A stretch of DNA of 49,767 nt from E44-bin88 sp034419075 (GCA_034419075.1 DAOULR010000012.1:1-49767); one strand, 5' to 3'; numbered from the stretch's first letter, positions 16,668 through 25,361 are shown. The notes: generated by a model from the letters alone, not told the origin. Made by a program: numbers and translations.

Positions 16668-17243
16668 CTAATTCTCAATATCGATTGTGATTTCGAATTC
16701 CCCTTGGTAGATTGCGATGCAACTGTCGCCGTGGCGACGCTCTTTAAGCAGTGTTAAAGGGGGGTAGTTTTCATCTAGGGTGAGGTGGGGGGAGTGCGTC
16801 ACCACCACTATGGTATCCCTGCCGACCAGCGCTGAGCTCGCCAGCTGCTGAATCGTTTCGCCTATGGTTTCGTCGGCGTAGGGAGGGTCCATCACGATGA
16901 TATTATACGCCCCTTCCAGAAAGGTGAGCGCTTTTGATACGCGGCGGCAGTAGACATGCGCTCGTGCCGCCAGCTTCGTCCTTTCCAGGTTTTGCCTGAT
17001 TATACTACAACAACGCGGGTCTTGTTCAACAAAGTCCACCCACCCCGCCCCCCGCGACAACGCCTCGATGCCCAGCGCCCCGCTGCCCGAAAAGAGGTCG
17101 AGTACCCTCGACCAGTCCCCAGCGATGCCCTCCAGCATGGCGAAGATGGCCCCACGCACCAGGTCGGTGGCGGGACGGGTGCCCGTCCCCTTGGGCACCT
17201 TAAGGTGGTGCCCCTTGGCGCTGCCGGCAATGACCCGCATCAT
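16668..17243 (-). CDS. rsmD: 16S rRNA (guanine(966)-N(2))-methyltransferase
   Basis: Methylates G966 of 16S rRNA using SAM. 191 aa: N-terminal RVIAGSAKGHHL and GTGTRPATDLVRGAIF, the SAM motif VLDLFSGSGALGIEALSRGA (about 43-62), and the catalytic DPPY (MDPPYADETIG, about 117-127). All are standard RsmD motifs. First gene of the three-gene minus operon with cupin and coaD. Confidence 0.93.
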   Translation of the reverse strand: MMRVIAGSAKGHHLKVPKGTGTRPATDLVRGAIFAMLEGIAGDWSRVLDLFSGSGALGIEALSRGAGWVDFVEQDPRCCSIIRQNLERTKLAARAHVYCRRVSKALTFLEGAYNIIVMDPPYADETIGETIQQLASSALVGRDTIVVVTHSPHLTLDENYPPLTLLKERRHGDSCIAIYQGEFEITIDIEN

Positions 17244-17296
17244 TGCCTATATGATATTGGGTTATGGCGCTGAGGTCAATAAGGGGAAGCCCCACC

Positions 17297-17488
17297 CCAC
17301 CTTGGCGAACGTACGTTTTTCGCCCCACCCAGCCCGCCCATAAACGTCTTTCAAAGGGGGCTGCGCCCCCTTAAAAACCCCCAGAGCGGGAGGCTGGGTG
17401 GCGTATCCCCAGAAGGAATTCTAGAGGGAGAATCCCCTCTAAGGGTGGGTAGGGTGGGTCACAATTAACGTTCGATAACAAAGGTGGG
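17297..17488. repeat. MITE-like dispersed repeat, copy 2 (about 190 bp)
   Basis: This fills most of the 361-bp gap between rsmD and nuoA. The left end CCACCTTGGCGAACGT and the right end (reverse complement CCACCTTTGTTATCGAACGT) form the inverted termini. Inside are the hairpin AAGGGGGC-TGC-GCCCCCTT followed by AAAAACCCCCAG, and the block GAAGGAATTCTAGAGGGAGA that also occurs at 42306-42496 and, inverted, at 11-293. Confidence 0.7.
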
Positions 17489-17539
17489 GGGATGGAAACC
17501 CAGGCTCTAATTGGTCTATCCCACCACCCCCAAAAACCC

Positions 17540-17569
17540 TTGCTCTAAAAATAGTTGGTATGATATACT
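17540..17569 (+). promoter_or_regulatory. Candidate promoter of the nuo operon
   Basis: TTGCTC (17540-17545), 18-bp spacer and TATACT (17564-17569) preceded by TGA, an extended -10. The transcript would start near 17576, with an AAGGAGG ribosome site before the nuoA TTG at 17605. Confidence 0.55.
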
Positions 17570-17604
17570 GTTTGCCGTCACTGCGAGTTTAAGGAGGCAT
17601 ATAC

Positions 17605-18081
17605 TTGCTGGCAGATTATGGCTACATCGGCTTGCTTCTGGTAGTCGCCATTTTTTTTGCCGTCACCACCCTACTCCTCCCCTTTTCTCTCAGTATGCCG
17701 GCCCGGCTGGCGATTTATTCTCAAAAGTTCCGCAACTACATTCAGACACGCTGGCCCTTCCTGGTCCGCTTTATTCCTCCCCTCCCCAAACCGCCCAAGT
17801 TCATGCAAATCGTGCCCTATAACCCCAGCCCGGTGAAAAGCTCCACCTTTGAGTGCGGCATGGAGACCATCGGCCGCAGCTGGGTTCAGTTCAACTTCCG
17901 CTACTACTTCTACGCTCTGGTCTTCATCGCCCTCGACGTGATGGTGGTCTTCCTCTATCCCTGGGCGGTGCAGCTTAGGGGGCTGGGGCTTTACGGCTTT
18001 TTCGCCGTGCTCATTTTCATCGGCATAATCATTGTCGGCTATCTCTACGCCTGGAAGAAGAAGGTCCTGGAATGGAAATAG
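17605..18081 (+). CDS. nuoA: Complex I subunit NuoA
   Basis: Membrane subunit at the junction of the peripheral and membrane arms. 158 aa with three TM helices (about 5-30, 95-118, 125-150) and the conserved loop STFECGMETIG containing the Cys/Glu of the quinone-access region. It is longer than the usual 120 aa because the loop between helices 1 and 2 carries an insert (about 31-72). The start is TTG with AAGGAGG 7 nt upstream. First gene of the cluster; overlaps nuoB by 10 bp. Confidence 0.92.
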   Translation: MLADYGYIGLLLVVAIFFAVTTLLLPFSLSMPARLAIYSQKFRNYIQTRWPFLVRFIPPLPKPPKFMQIVPYNPSPVKSSTFECGMETIGRSWVQFNFRYYFYALVFIALDVMVVFLYPWAVQLRGLGLYGFFAVLIFIGIIIVGYLYAWKKKVLEWK

Positions 18082-18674
18082 AAGAGGTCTATTCCCGCCA
18101 GCAGCTCGACGAGAAAGAGGGCAAGCAGATAAACGAGCTTATCGCCCGCTCGCAGACACCCATCCCCGACCCCGACCAATGGCTGGACGAGGAATTAAAG
18201 CGTAATATCCTGGTCACCTCGGTGGACGCCGTGCTCGACTGGGCCAGGCGCTCTTCCCTCTGGACGGCGGTTTGCCTTCCCGCCTGCTGCGCCTTCGAGT
18301 TTATCACCACGGCCGCTTCCCGCTTCGATATCTCCCGCTTCGGCATGGAGATTATTCGCGCCTCTCCCCGCCAGGCCGACCTGATGATTACGGCGGGCAC
18401 GCTTACCTGGAAGATGGCGCCCCAGGTCAAGCGTATCTACGACCAGATGGCCGAGCCCAAGTGGGTCATCGCCATGGGGGCCTGCGCCATCAGCGGCGGC
18501 ATCTTTCGCTCTTCCTACAGCGTGGTGCCGGGCTACAACCGCATCATCCCCGTCGATGTCTATCTGCCCGGTTGTCCCCCCCGCCCCGAAGCCCTGCTCT
18601 ACGCCATAAGAAAACTGCACCATAAGATAAGCAAAACGAGCCTGATGCAACAGAAGGGTAACAATAACCAATGA
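18072..18674 (+). CDS. nuoB: Complex I subunit NuoB (cluster N2)
   Basis: Peripheral-arm subunit that binds the terminal [4Fe-4S] cluster N2 and passes electrons to quinone. 200 aa; the ligands are visible as Cys72-Cys73 (LPACCAFEF), Cys138 (MGACAISGG) and Cys168 (LPGCPPRPE). The N-terminal 45 residues are charged and variable. Start ATG lies inside nuoA. Confidence 0.95.
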   Translation: MEIEEVYSRQQLDEKEGKQINELIARSQTPIPDPDQWLDEELKRNILVTSVDAVLDWARRSSLWTAVCLPACCAFEFITTAASRFDISRFGMEIIRASPRQADLMITAGTLTWKMAPQVKRIYDQMAEPKWVIAMGACAISGGIFRSSYSVVPGYNRIIPVDVYLPGCPPRPEALLYAIRKLHHKISKTSLMQQKGNNNQ

Positions 18675-19108
18675 CGACGGCCCTTTCCGGTGCCAAGATT
18701 GCCAAACTGGAGAAGAAGTTCCCCAAAGCCGTTATCGAAGCGGGGGCCGACAGCCTGCTGCTTAAAAGTGAGCAGCTTTTGGCGGTAGCCGAATACCTGA
18801 ATAAGACCCCCGACCTCGACTTCGACTTCATCAACCACATTACGGGCACCGACTATTACGACTATTTCGAGGTGGTCTACCAGCTCACCTCGCTTAAATA
18901 CAACCACCAGCTGGTGCTAAAGGTCCGCTGTTACGAGCGGGAAAAGCCCACCCTGCCCTCGGTGTACGGCGTCTGGAAGGGCGCCGACTTCCAGGAGAGG
19001 GAGATTTTCGACCTGCTCGGCATCAGCTTCGAGGGCCACCCCAACCTGAGGCGTATCGTCCTCTGGGAGGGCTTCGAAGGCTACCCGTTGAGGAAAGATT
19101 TCTTATGA
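18671..19108 (+). CDS. nuoC: Complex I subunit NuoC
   Basis: 30-kDa-type subunit of the Q module. 145 aa, with DYFEVVYQLTSLKY and the signature ERPTLPS-like EKPTLPSVYGVWKGADFQER, then EIFDLLGISFEGHPNLRRI and the C-terminal YPLRKDFL. It is a separate gene, not fused to nuoD. ATGA overlap with nuoB and an overlap with nuoD imply translational coupling. Confidence 0.93.
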   Translation: MTTALSGAKIAKLEKKFPKAVIEAGADSLLLKSEQLLAVAEYLNKTPDLDFDFINHITGTDYYDYFEVVYQLTSLKYNHQLVLKVRCYEREKPTLPSVYGVWKGADFQEREIFDLLGISFEGHPNLRRIVLWEGFEGYPLRKDFL

Positions 19109-20226
19109 CGACGACCCGAGAAATAGCCATCAATACCGAACCCTTCGTGGTCAACATCGGCCCCGCCCACCCCAGCACCCACGGCGTCTTCCGCATGCTG
19201 ACCACCCTCGACGGCGAGGTCATCGTCAACATGGCACCCGTCTTCGGCTATCTCCACCGCGGCATTGAAAAGCTGGCCGAAGAGCGCACCTACAGCGGCT
19301 GTGTCCCCCTCACCGACCGGCTCGACTACCTGGCCTCGATGAGCAACAACTTTGCTTACTGCCTGGCCGTGGAAAAGCTGGCTGGGGTCAGCGTGCCCGA
19401 GCGCGCGGAATACATCAGGATCATTATGGCCGAGCTCCAGCGTATCGCCAGCCACCTCTGCGCCGTCGGCTTTTTCCTCAACGACTGCGGCGCCTTTATG
19501 ACCCCCGTCCTCTACATGTTCCGCGAAAGAGAAAAGATACTCGACCTCTTCGATATGGTCTGTGGCCAGCGCCTCACCTACAACTACATGCGGGTCGGTG
19601 GCGTCAGCCAGGACATCCCCGAAGAGTTCGCCCCGGCCTTAAAGAAATTCATCAAGGAAATGCCGGGCTGGATTAACGAATACGAGCGCCTGCTCAAGGA
19701 AAACGAGATACTGCTGGCACGCACCAAGGGCGTCGGCATCCTGACCAAGGAGATGGCCGTAAACACCTCGGCCAGCGGCCCCGTCTTAAGGGCCAGCGGT
19801 GTGAAGTGGGATATCCGCAAAGCCGACCCCTATTCCATCTACGACCGCTTTGAGTTCGACATACCCACTGGCAGCGCTGGTGATTGCTACGATCGCTATC
19901 GCGTCCGCATTGAAGAGATGCGCCAGAGCCTGCGCATCCTGGAACAGGCCCTTGACGGCCTGCCCGCCGGCGAGGTCAGGAGCGAAGTTCCCCACCTTAT
20001 CCGTCCCCCCGCCGGCGAGGCCTACGGGCGCCTGGAGTCCCCCAAGGGCGAGCTCGGCTTCTACTTGGTGTCGGACGGCTCCATCGCCCCCTACCGCTTC
20101 CACGTGCGGGCGCCGACCTTCATCAACCTCACCGCTTTAAGCGATATGGTGCGCGGCTGGAAGGTAGCCGACCTCATCATCATCTTCGGCAGCATTGATA
20201 TCTGTATGGGCGAGGTGGACCGCTAA
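19105..20226 (+). CDS. nuoD: Complex I subunit NuoD (49-kDa-type)
   Basis: 373-aa subunit forming the quinone cavity with NuoB and evolutionarily related to the large subunit of NiFe hydrogenases. GPAHPSTHGVFR (about 14-25) carries the conserved His residues; GYLHRGIEKLAEERTY and YMRVGGVSQDIP follow, and the C-terminus has VRAPTFINLTALSDM and GSIDICMGEVDR. NiFe ligand cysteines are absent as expected. Starts within the nuoC stop. Confidence 0.95.
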   Translation: MTTTREIAINTEPFVVNIGPAHPSTHGVFRMLTTLDGEVIVNMAPVFGYLHRGIEKLAEERTYSGCVPLTDRLDYLASMSNNFAYCLAVEKLAGVSVPERAEYIRIIMAELQRIASHLCAVGFFLNDCGAFMTPVLYMFREREKILDLFDMVCGQRLTYNYMRVGGVSQDIPEEFAPALKKFIKEMPGWINEYERLLKENEILLARTKGVGILTKEMAVNTSASGPVLRASGVKWDIRKADPYSIYDRFEFDIPTGSAGDCYDRYRVRIEEMRQSLRILEQALDGLPAGEVRSEVPHLIRPPAGEAYGRLESPKGELGFYLVSDGSIAPYRFHVRAPTFINLTALSDMVRGWKVADLIIIFGSIDICMGEVDR

Positions 20227-21315
20227 ATGGCGATGCAGATGTTGCCCCCCGACTGGCCCGGTAATTTCTGGGCGCACTGGGCGGTATTTACCGTTATCAT
20301 ACTGGTCTTCATCCTGCTCACGGTGATGGTCTTCATCTGGTTCGAGCGCCGGGCACTGGCGATTATGCAGGCCCGCCTCGGTCCCAATCGCGCCGGCCCC
20401 ATGGGCGTTTTCCAGTCGGCGGCCGACGCCTTAAAGCTCCTGATTAAAGAAGATATCGTTCCCGCGGCGGGCGATAAAATCGTCCACTGGCTGGCGCCCG
20501 TGGTCGCCTTCGTCCCGGTGATGATGGTCTTCGCCGTCGTCCCCTTCCGGGGCGGCGCCCTGCTGGCCGACCTCAACGTCGGTGTCCTCTATATCGTGGC
20601 CATCAGCTCGGTAACCACGGTGGGCATCTTCATGGCCGGCTGGAGTTCCAACAACAAGTACTCCTTGCTCGGCGCCATGCGCCTGACCGCCTCCGTGGTC
20701 AGCTACGAGATACCCGTCGTGCTGGCGCTGGTCGGCGTGATTCTGCTCACTGGTTCCCTCTCCCTGCAACAGGTAGTAGCCGCTCAGGACGTCCCCTTTA
20801 TACTGGTGCAGCCGCTGGGCTTTCTGCTCTTTTTTACCGGCGCCCTGGCTGAGATTAACCGCGCCCCCTTTGACCTCACCGAGGCCGACTCCGAGATTGT
20901 GGCCGGCTACATGACCGAATATTCGGGGATGAAATTCGGTCTGCTCTTTTTAGCGGAATACGGCGAGGCGTTGGCCATATCGGCTATCGTCACCACCCTT
21001 TTCCTGGGTGGCTGGCGGGGTCCGCTGCTTCCCGACTGGCTCTGGTTCCTGGTCAAGGTCGGCGCCGTTTTCTTCTTCATCGTCTGGATAAGGGGCACGG
21101 TGCCCCGCATCCGCATCGACCAGCTTATGGCGCTGGCCTGGAAGTTCCTCTTCCCCTTAGCTTTGATAAACCTGCTGGTTACCGCCGTCGAGATACTGGT
21201 CTGGCCCGACATTTCCCTCTGGCTCTTGGTGCCGATTAACTTTGCCGTTATGATAGTGCTGATACTCATCTGGTCGAAACTATTTAAATTAGGCTGGGGT
21301 AGAGTCAATGTTTGA
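20227..21315 (+). CDS. nuoH: Complex I subunit NuoH
   Basis: Membrane subunit linking the Q site to the proton pumps. 362 aa with eight or nine TM helices. The cytosolic loop FERRALAIMQARLGPNRAGP and the acidic loop PFDLTEADSEIVAGYMTEYS, which lines the quinone channel, are both intact. ATG immediately follows the nuoD stop and the end overlaps nuoI by 8 bp. Confidence 0.95.
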   Translation: MAMQMLPPDWPGNFWAHWAVFTVIILVFILLTVMVFIWFERRALAIMQARLGPNRAGPMGVFQSAADALKLLIKEDIVPAAGDKIVHWLAPVVAFVPVMMVFAVVPFRGGALLADLNVGVLYIVAISSVTTVGIFMAGWSSNNKYSLLGAMRLTASVVSYEIPVVLALVGVILLTGSLSLQQVVAAQDVPFILVQPLGFLLFFTGALAEINRAPFDLTEADSEIVAGYMTEYSGMKFGLLFLAEYGEALAISAIVTTLFLGGWRGPLLPDWLWFLVKVGAVFFFIVWIRGTVPRIRIDQLMALAWKFLFPLALINLLVTAVEILVWPDISLWLLVPINFAVMIVLILIWSKLFKLGWGRVNV

Positions 21316-21805
21316 ACGCTACGGAATAGGTATTGCCAAGGGGCTGTCGGTGACGATTCGTCACCTCTTGCGCATCCCCATCACCACCCAGTACCCCGAG
21401 CGGCGCCTTAACCCATCGCGCCGCACCCGGGGCAACGAGCTTATCTGGAACCAGGAGAAGTGTACCGGTTGTGGCACCTGCGCCAAGACCTGTCCTCAAG
21501 GCAGCATCGAAATCGTAACCTCGGTAAAGCTCGAGGAGAATAAATACAAGGTCGAGAAGTTCGAGGTGGATACGGGCTACTGCATCTTCTGCGGCCTCTG
21601 TGTCGAAGCCTGCCCCTACGACGCTCTTTTCCTGGGCTATGCCTACGAAAGGGCGCGTTATCGGCGCGGCGAGCTGGTGCAGGCTAACGAAGGCTTGTTG
21701 GAATCGGCGGAGCGTAAGCCCAGCGGCTACGCCCACCCCGAGGTCGCTACTGAGCTGCCCGAGCAGAGCCTGCTAATCAACAAGGACAAGGGGAGAAGAG
21801 GGTAA
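21308..21805 (+). CDS. nuoI: Complex I subunit NuoI (2x[4Fe-4S])
   Basis: Ferredoxin-like subunit with clusters N6a and N6b. 165 aa; ligands Cys52/55/58/62 (CTGCGTCAKTC) and Cys92/95/98/102 (CIFCGLCVEAC). Because nuoE, F and G are absent from this locus, NuoI may be the entry point for electrons from a soluble donor such as ferredoxin (inference). The C-terminal tail of about 40 residues is not conserved. Confidence 0.95.
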   Translation: MFERYGIGIAKGLSVTIRHLLRIPITTQYPERRLNPSRRTRGNELIWNQEKCTGCGTCAKTCPQGSIEIVTSVKLEENKYKVEKFEVDTGYCIFCGLCVEACPYDALFLGYAYERARYRRGELVQANEGLLESAERKPSGYAHPEVATELPEQSLLINKDKGRRG

Positions 21806-22293
21806 TGGGGTTTGAGATTGCCTTCTGGATAGTGGCCGTAATCGTTGTGATGGCGGCGCTGGCCGTCGTCCTGCTGAACGACGTCTTCCGGGCCGCCCTG
21901 TCGCTGGTGCTCTGCTTTCTGGCGGTGGCGGGGATCTATCTTACCTTAAGCGCCGACTTCCTGGCGGTGGTGCAGATTCTGGTCTATGTCGGCGCCATAT
22001 CGGTCTTAATCATCTTAGCCATCATGCTCACCCGCGATGTGCATAAAGGCAGCCCAGGCAATAAACTTCGTATCCCCGCCTTCTTTGTCGCCTCCCTGTT
22101 CTTGGGCGGAATCATCTACGCCATGGTCAACACTAACTGGCAAGTTTCGTCCGCTTCGCCTCTGGCACCGACCACCCCAGCCATTGCTGGCCTACTCTTC
22201 GGCGAGGGCGGCTTTATCCTGCCCGTGGAGATCGCCCCCATCCTCCTGCTGGCGGCAATCCTGGGGGCTATCGTCCTGGTGAGGGAGAAATAA
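21805..22293 (+). CDS. nuoJ: Complex I subunit NuoJ
   Basis: Membrane subunit of 162 aa with five TM helices. NDVFRAALSLVLCFLAVAGI and the pi-bulge helix DFLAVVQILVYVGAISVLII are the diagnostic segments. Its ATG overlaps the nuoI stop (TAATG). Confidence 0.94.
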   Translation: MGFEIAFWIVAVIVVMAALAVVLLNDVFRAALSLVLCFLAVAGIYLTLSADFLAVVQILVYVGAISVLIILAIMLTRDVHKGSPGNKLRIPAFFVASLFLGGIIYAMVNTNWQVSSASPLAPTTPAIAGLLFGEGGFILPVEIAPILLLAAILGAIVLVREK

Positions 22294-22295
22294 GC

Positions 22296-22604
22296 ATGGT
22301 AGGACTGGAGCACTATCTGATACTGGCGGCGGTGCTCTTCGCCATCGGCCTCTACGGCGCGCTGGCCAAGCGCAACGCCATCATCATCCTGATGTCCATC
22401 GAACTTATGCTCAATGCGGTCAACATCGCCATGGTCGCCTTCTCCCGCTATATTGTGCCCCTCCAGCTCACGGGGCAGATTTTCGCTATCTTCGTTATGG
22501 TGGTGGCCGCGGCTGAGGTCGCCGTCGGGCTGGCCATAATCATCGCCATCTACCGCCACTATAAGACAATAGACGCCACCAAAATCGACCTGATGAAATG
22601 GTAA
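22296..22604 (+). CDS. nuoK: Complex I subunit NuoK
   Basis: Small MrpC-like subunit, 102 aa, three TM helices. IILMSIELMLNAVNIAMVAF carries the conserved membrane Glu of helix 2 and AAAEVAVGLAIIIAIYRH the Glu of helix 3, both needed for proton transfer. Start 3 nt after the nuoJ stop; followed 15 bp later by a small ORF. Confidence 0.95.
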   Translation: MVGLEHYLILAAVLFAIGLYGALAKRNAIIILMSIELMLNAVNIAMVAFSRYIVPLQLTGQIFAIFVMVVAAAEVAVGLAIIIAIYRHYKTIDATKIDLMKW

Positions 22605-22619
22605 TAAGGAGGAGAAACT

Positions 22620-22775
22620 ATGAACAAGGGTAATGTAGGCACGCTGGGGGGAGTGCTCTGGTTCGTGGGCTGGCTCTTCACCATCGGGTTCGCCAACCTG
22701 GTCTGGTGGAAAATCATCCTGGGCATCGCCGTCTGGCCCTTCTATCTCGGCGACGCCGTACTGGAACTGCTTTAG
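22620..22775 (+). CDS. 51-aa hydrophobic peptide inside the nuo operon
   Basis: ATG at 22620 has a very strong AAGGAGGAG ribosome site 7 nt upstream and lies 15 bp after nuoK in the same direction. The peptide begins MNKGNVGTLGGVLWFVGW, then has a Trp-rich membrane stretch (LVWWKIILGIAVWPFYLG) and ends in ELL. It probably forms one or two TM helices. I do not recognise a family. The ribosome site, operon position and hydrophobic composition argue that it is a real gene, perhaps an accessory subunit. Confidence 0.7.
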   Translation: MNKGNVGTLGGVLWFVGWLFTIGFANLVWWKIILGIAVWPFYLGDAVLELL

Positions 22776-22889
22776 TAATCGGAAAGATTTAGACCTTTTG
22801 GTGTCTTAAAGAGGGGACAGAGAATCCCCTCGATAGAGGGTCGTGTTCGAAGATACCCTCGAATATGGAATGGAGAATTGAATACTATA

Positions 22890-22969
22890 TGTCATTCTGA
22901 GGGAACTCCTGCGCAGGCAGGAGGACCGAAGAATCTAGAGAGAGACCCTTCACTACGCTCAGGGTGACA
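22890..22969. repeat. TGTCATTCTGAG...CAGGGTGACA repeat, copy 1
   Basis: Imperfect palindromic intergenic repeat, with ends TGTCATTCTGAG and CTCAGGGTGACA and the centre CCGAAGAATCT...AGACCCTTC. Related copies lie at 25210-25277 and 34793-34858. An insertion near 22903-22925 contains CCTGCGCAGGCAGG. This sequence type is common in the intergenic regions of many bacteria; its function is unknown. Confidence 0.8.
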
Positions 22970-23019
22970 GTAAAAGGAATCAGGGTGACAGTAAAAGGAA
23001 TCAGGGTGACAGTAAAAAT
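22960..23019. repeat. 21-bp tandem repeat, about 2.9 units
   Basis: The unit CAGGGTGACAGTAAAAGGAA plus T is repeated twice, with a third partial copy. It duplicates the right end of the palindromic repeat just before it and probably arose by slippage. It lies 24 bp upstream of the DUF2007-like gene. Confidence 0.85.
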
Positions 23020-23043
23020 AGGGGAGAGGTAGATAATAAATCC

Positions 23044-23238
23044 ATGTGGGTAGAAGTCAAAAAAGCCAGGAGCCTGGCGCTGGCCGAGATGTGGAAGGAG
23101 CTCTTTGAGGGTGAGGGCATCCCCACCCACCTCCTCCCTCTGGCCGGCGAGCCTCGCGACCGGGAACTGGGCACCTATTCCGTGCTGGTGCCCCAGGATA
23201 AAGCGCACGTGATAGAGGAGGTCTTGAGGAAGCTGTAA
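23044..23238 (+). CDS. DUF2007-like small protein upstream of nuoL
   Basis: 64-aa soluble protein, beginning MWVEVKKARSLALAEMWKEL and continuing with EGIPTHLLPL, GTYSVLVPQDKAHVIEEVL: the beta-alpha-beta layout of the DUF2007 (putative signal-transducing, PII-like fold) family. Its stop overlaps the nuoL start (TAATG), so the two are translationally coupled. That coupling suggests a role in NuoL assembly or regulation (inference). No clear ribosome site is visible before its own ATG. Confidence 0.7.
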   Translation: MWVEVKKARSLALAEMWKELFEGEGIPTHLLPLAGEPRDRELGTYSVLVPQDKAHVIEEVLRKL

Positions 23239-25172
23239 TGCCCTATCAAATGGTCTGGCTCATCTTTCTATTGCCCCTTTTCTCCTTTATCATAATATCG
23301 CTGTTTTTGAGGCCCTTCCTCAAAAGCCAGCCCAGGACGGCGGGCTATGTCACCATCGCCGCCCTGCTCGGCTCGCTGGGGCTTTCCCTCTGGGCATTGA
23401 CCGAGGTGATGGCCACGGGCCAGCCCATCGCCGTCCCCGACGTAACTTGGGCGGTTGTCGATGGGTTGACCATTCACCTGGGGCTGATTATGGACCAGCT
23501 GACGGCGGTGATGCTCATCGTGGTCACCGTGGTCAGCCTTATGGTGCAAATCTACTCCCAGGGCTACATGAAGGGCGACGCTGGCTACCACCGCTACTAC
23601 GCCTTTATGTCCCTCTTCACCGCCTCCATGCTGGGGCTGGTTTTAGCCGATAACCTCGTGCTGGTCTACGTCTTCTGGGAGATGGTGGGCTTGTGTTCCT
23701 ACCTGCTCATCGGCTTCTGGTTCCATAAGCCCTCGGCGGCCAACGCTGCCAAGAAGGCCTTTATCGTTACCCGCCTGGGCGACTTCGGTTTCCTGGCGGC
23801 CATACTGCTGCTCTACTTTAACACTGGCACGCTCGATATCAACCAGCTTCACGGTTTGGCGGCCACGGGCGCCCTGGCCGGGACTACTCTGACCTGGGCG
23901 GCTATTGGCATCTTTGCCGGCGCCGCCGGCAAGTCGGCGCAGTTCCCGCTGCATACCTGGCTGCCCGACGCCATGGAGGGCCCCACCCCCGTCAGCGCCC
24001 TCATCCACGCCGCCACCATGGTCGCCGCCGGCGTCTTCTTGGTCGCCCGCACCTTTCCGCTCTTTGCCCACTCGCTGGAGGCACTGAACACGGTGGCTGT
24101 CGTCGGCGCCTTTACCGCCATCTTCGCCGCTACCATGGGGCTGGTGATGAACGATATCAAGCGCGTGCTGGCCTACTCCACCATCAGCCAGCTCGGCTAC
24201 ATGATGCTGGGTCTGGGGGCGGCGGGGCTGGTCTTATTCCACGAGGGCGAGGTTACGGTGGTGGCGGCTAAAGCGGCCGTGGCTATCGGCATGTTCCACC
24301 TCTTCAACCACGCCTTCTTCAAGGCTCTGCTCTTTTTGGGTGCGGGCAGCGTCAACCACGCCACCGGCACCTTCGACATGAGAAAGATGGGCGGGCTGCG
24401 TAAATTCATGCCCTGGACCTTCGCCACCTTCCTTATCGGCTCGATAAGCCTGGCCGGTATCTGGCCCGTAGCTGGCTTCTGGAGCAAGGACGAAATCTTG
24501 GCGGTGGCTCTGGACGCCAACACCATCCTCTTCGTCCTGGCCATGATAACCGTCTTTATGACCGCCTTCTATATGTTCCGTGCCGTCTTTATGACCTTCG
24601 GCGGCGAATACCGCGGCGGCGAAGGGGGACACAAGCCCCACGAATCCCCGCTGGTAATGATTGCGCCTATGGCGGTGCTGGCTATTCTGGCCGTCTTTTC
24701 CGGTTTCTGGAATGTCCACGGCGGCTTCGGCGCCTTTATGGGGCACGGCGAAACCCACGGTTTTGTCGAGGGCTTCTTCGGCATCCTGAGCCACTCGCTG
24801 CCCTGGATATCATTGCTACTGGCTGGGTTGGGCATACTGCTCGCCTACGCCATCTACAGCGCCAAATGGCTTTCGGCGGAGCGAATTGGCCGAATGTTCC
24901 AGCCGTTCTATAAGCTGTTCTTGAACAAATACTGGCTCGACGAGCTTTACGAGAAGCTTTTCGTGGGCAGGGTGCTGCAACGGGGCTTTTTCGCCATCCT
25001 GCAGTTTTTTGACGTCTATATCGTCGATGGCACCGTCAATGGCATCGCTAGCGGGACTATGGCCACGGGCCGGGCGATTCGAAAAGCCCACAGCGGTCAG
25101 CTGCAATTATACGGACTATTTATCGGCATCGGCATTGTTGTCATTGTTGCCTGTTTATACATATTCGGCTAG
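23238..25172 (+). CDS. nuoL: Complex I subunit NuoL
   Basis: Antiporter-like proton-pumping subunit of 644 aa with about 15-16 TM helices and the C-terminal lateral amphipathic helix. LVYVFWEMVGLCSYLLIGFW carries the key Glu. KSAQFPLHTWLPDAMEGPTP and VSALIHAATMVAAGVFL are the NADH5 signature. The C-terminal section (about 560-644), after FNKYWLDELYEKLF-like sequence, corresponds to the long lateral helix. It starts in the stop codon of the upstream small gene. Confidence 0.95.
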   Translation: MPYQMVWLIFLLPLFSFIIISLFLRPFLKSQPRTAGYVTIAALLGSLGLSLWALTEVMATGQPIAVPDVTWAVVDGLTIHLGLIMDQLTAVMLIVVTVVSLMVQIYSQGYMKGDAGYHRYYAFMSLFTASMLGLVLADNLVLVYVFWEMVGLCSYLLIGFWFHKPSAANAAKKAFIVTRLGDFGFLAAILLLYFNTGTLDINQLHGLAATGALAGTTLTWAAIGIFAGAAGKSAQFPLHTWLPDAMEGPTPVSALIHAATMVAAGVFLVARTFPLFAHSLEALNTVAVVGAFTAIFAATMGLVMNDIKRVLAYSTISQLGYMMLGLGAAGLVLFHEGEVTVVAAKAAVAIGMFHLFNHAFFKALLFLGAGSVNHATGTFDMRKMGGLRKFMPWTFATFLIGSISLAGIWPVAGFWSKDEILAVALDANTILFVLAMITVFMTAFYMFRAVFMTFGGEYRGGEGGHKPHESPLVMIAPMAVLAILAVFSGFWNVHGGFGAFMGHGETHGFVEGFFGILSHSLPWISLLLAGLGILLAYAIYSAKWLSAERIGRMFQPFYKLFLNKYWLDELYEKLFVGRVLQRGFFAILQFFDVYIVDGTVNGIASGTMATGRAIRKAHSGQLQLYGLFIGIGIVVIVACLYIFG

Positions 25173-25209
25173 AGGAGGGTTAGTCAGAGGGCGAAAGCCC
25201 TAAATAGTG

Positions 25210-25277
25210 TGTCATTCTGAGAGAGCGTAGCAACCGAAGAATCTCAGGAGAGACCCTTCGCTACGCTCAGGGTGACA
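25210..25277. repeat. TGTCATTCTGAG...CAGGGTGACA repeat, copy 2
   Basis: Typical 68-bp copy between nuoL and nuoM: TGTCATTCTGAGAGAGCG, CCGAAGAATCTC, AGACCCTTCGCTACGCTCAG, GGTGACA. It occupies the only sizeable gap besides the one before nuoL, so transcripts of the cluster may fold or be processed here. Confidence 0.85.
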
Positions 25278-25361
25278 GAAAAAAGGGATAGGGATCAAAA
25301 ATACAACTCAGGGGAGTCGGTTAAGGAAATGACCTTGATAGAAAAAAGGAGCTTAATCTAG

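Noticed and set aside
17511..17822. 103-codon frame overlapping the start of nuoA
   Set aside because: It is in a different frame from the clear NuoA protein, and starts upstream of the predicted promoter.
22960..23019. Short tandem units as a CRISPR array
   Set aside because: The 21-bp units abut with no spacers and derive from the neighbouring palindromic repeat; no cas genes are present.
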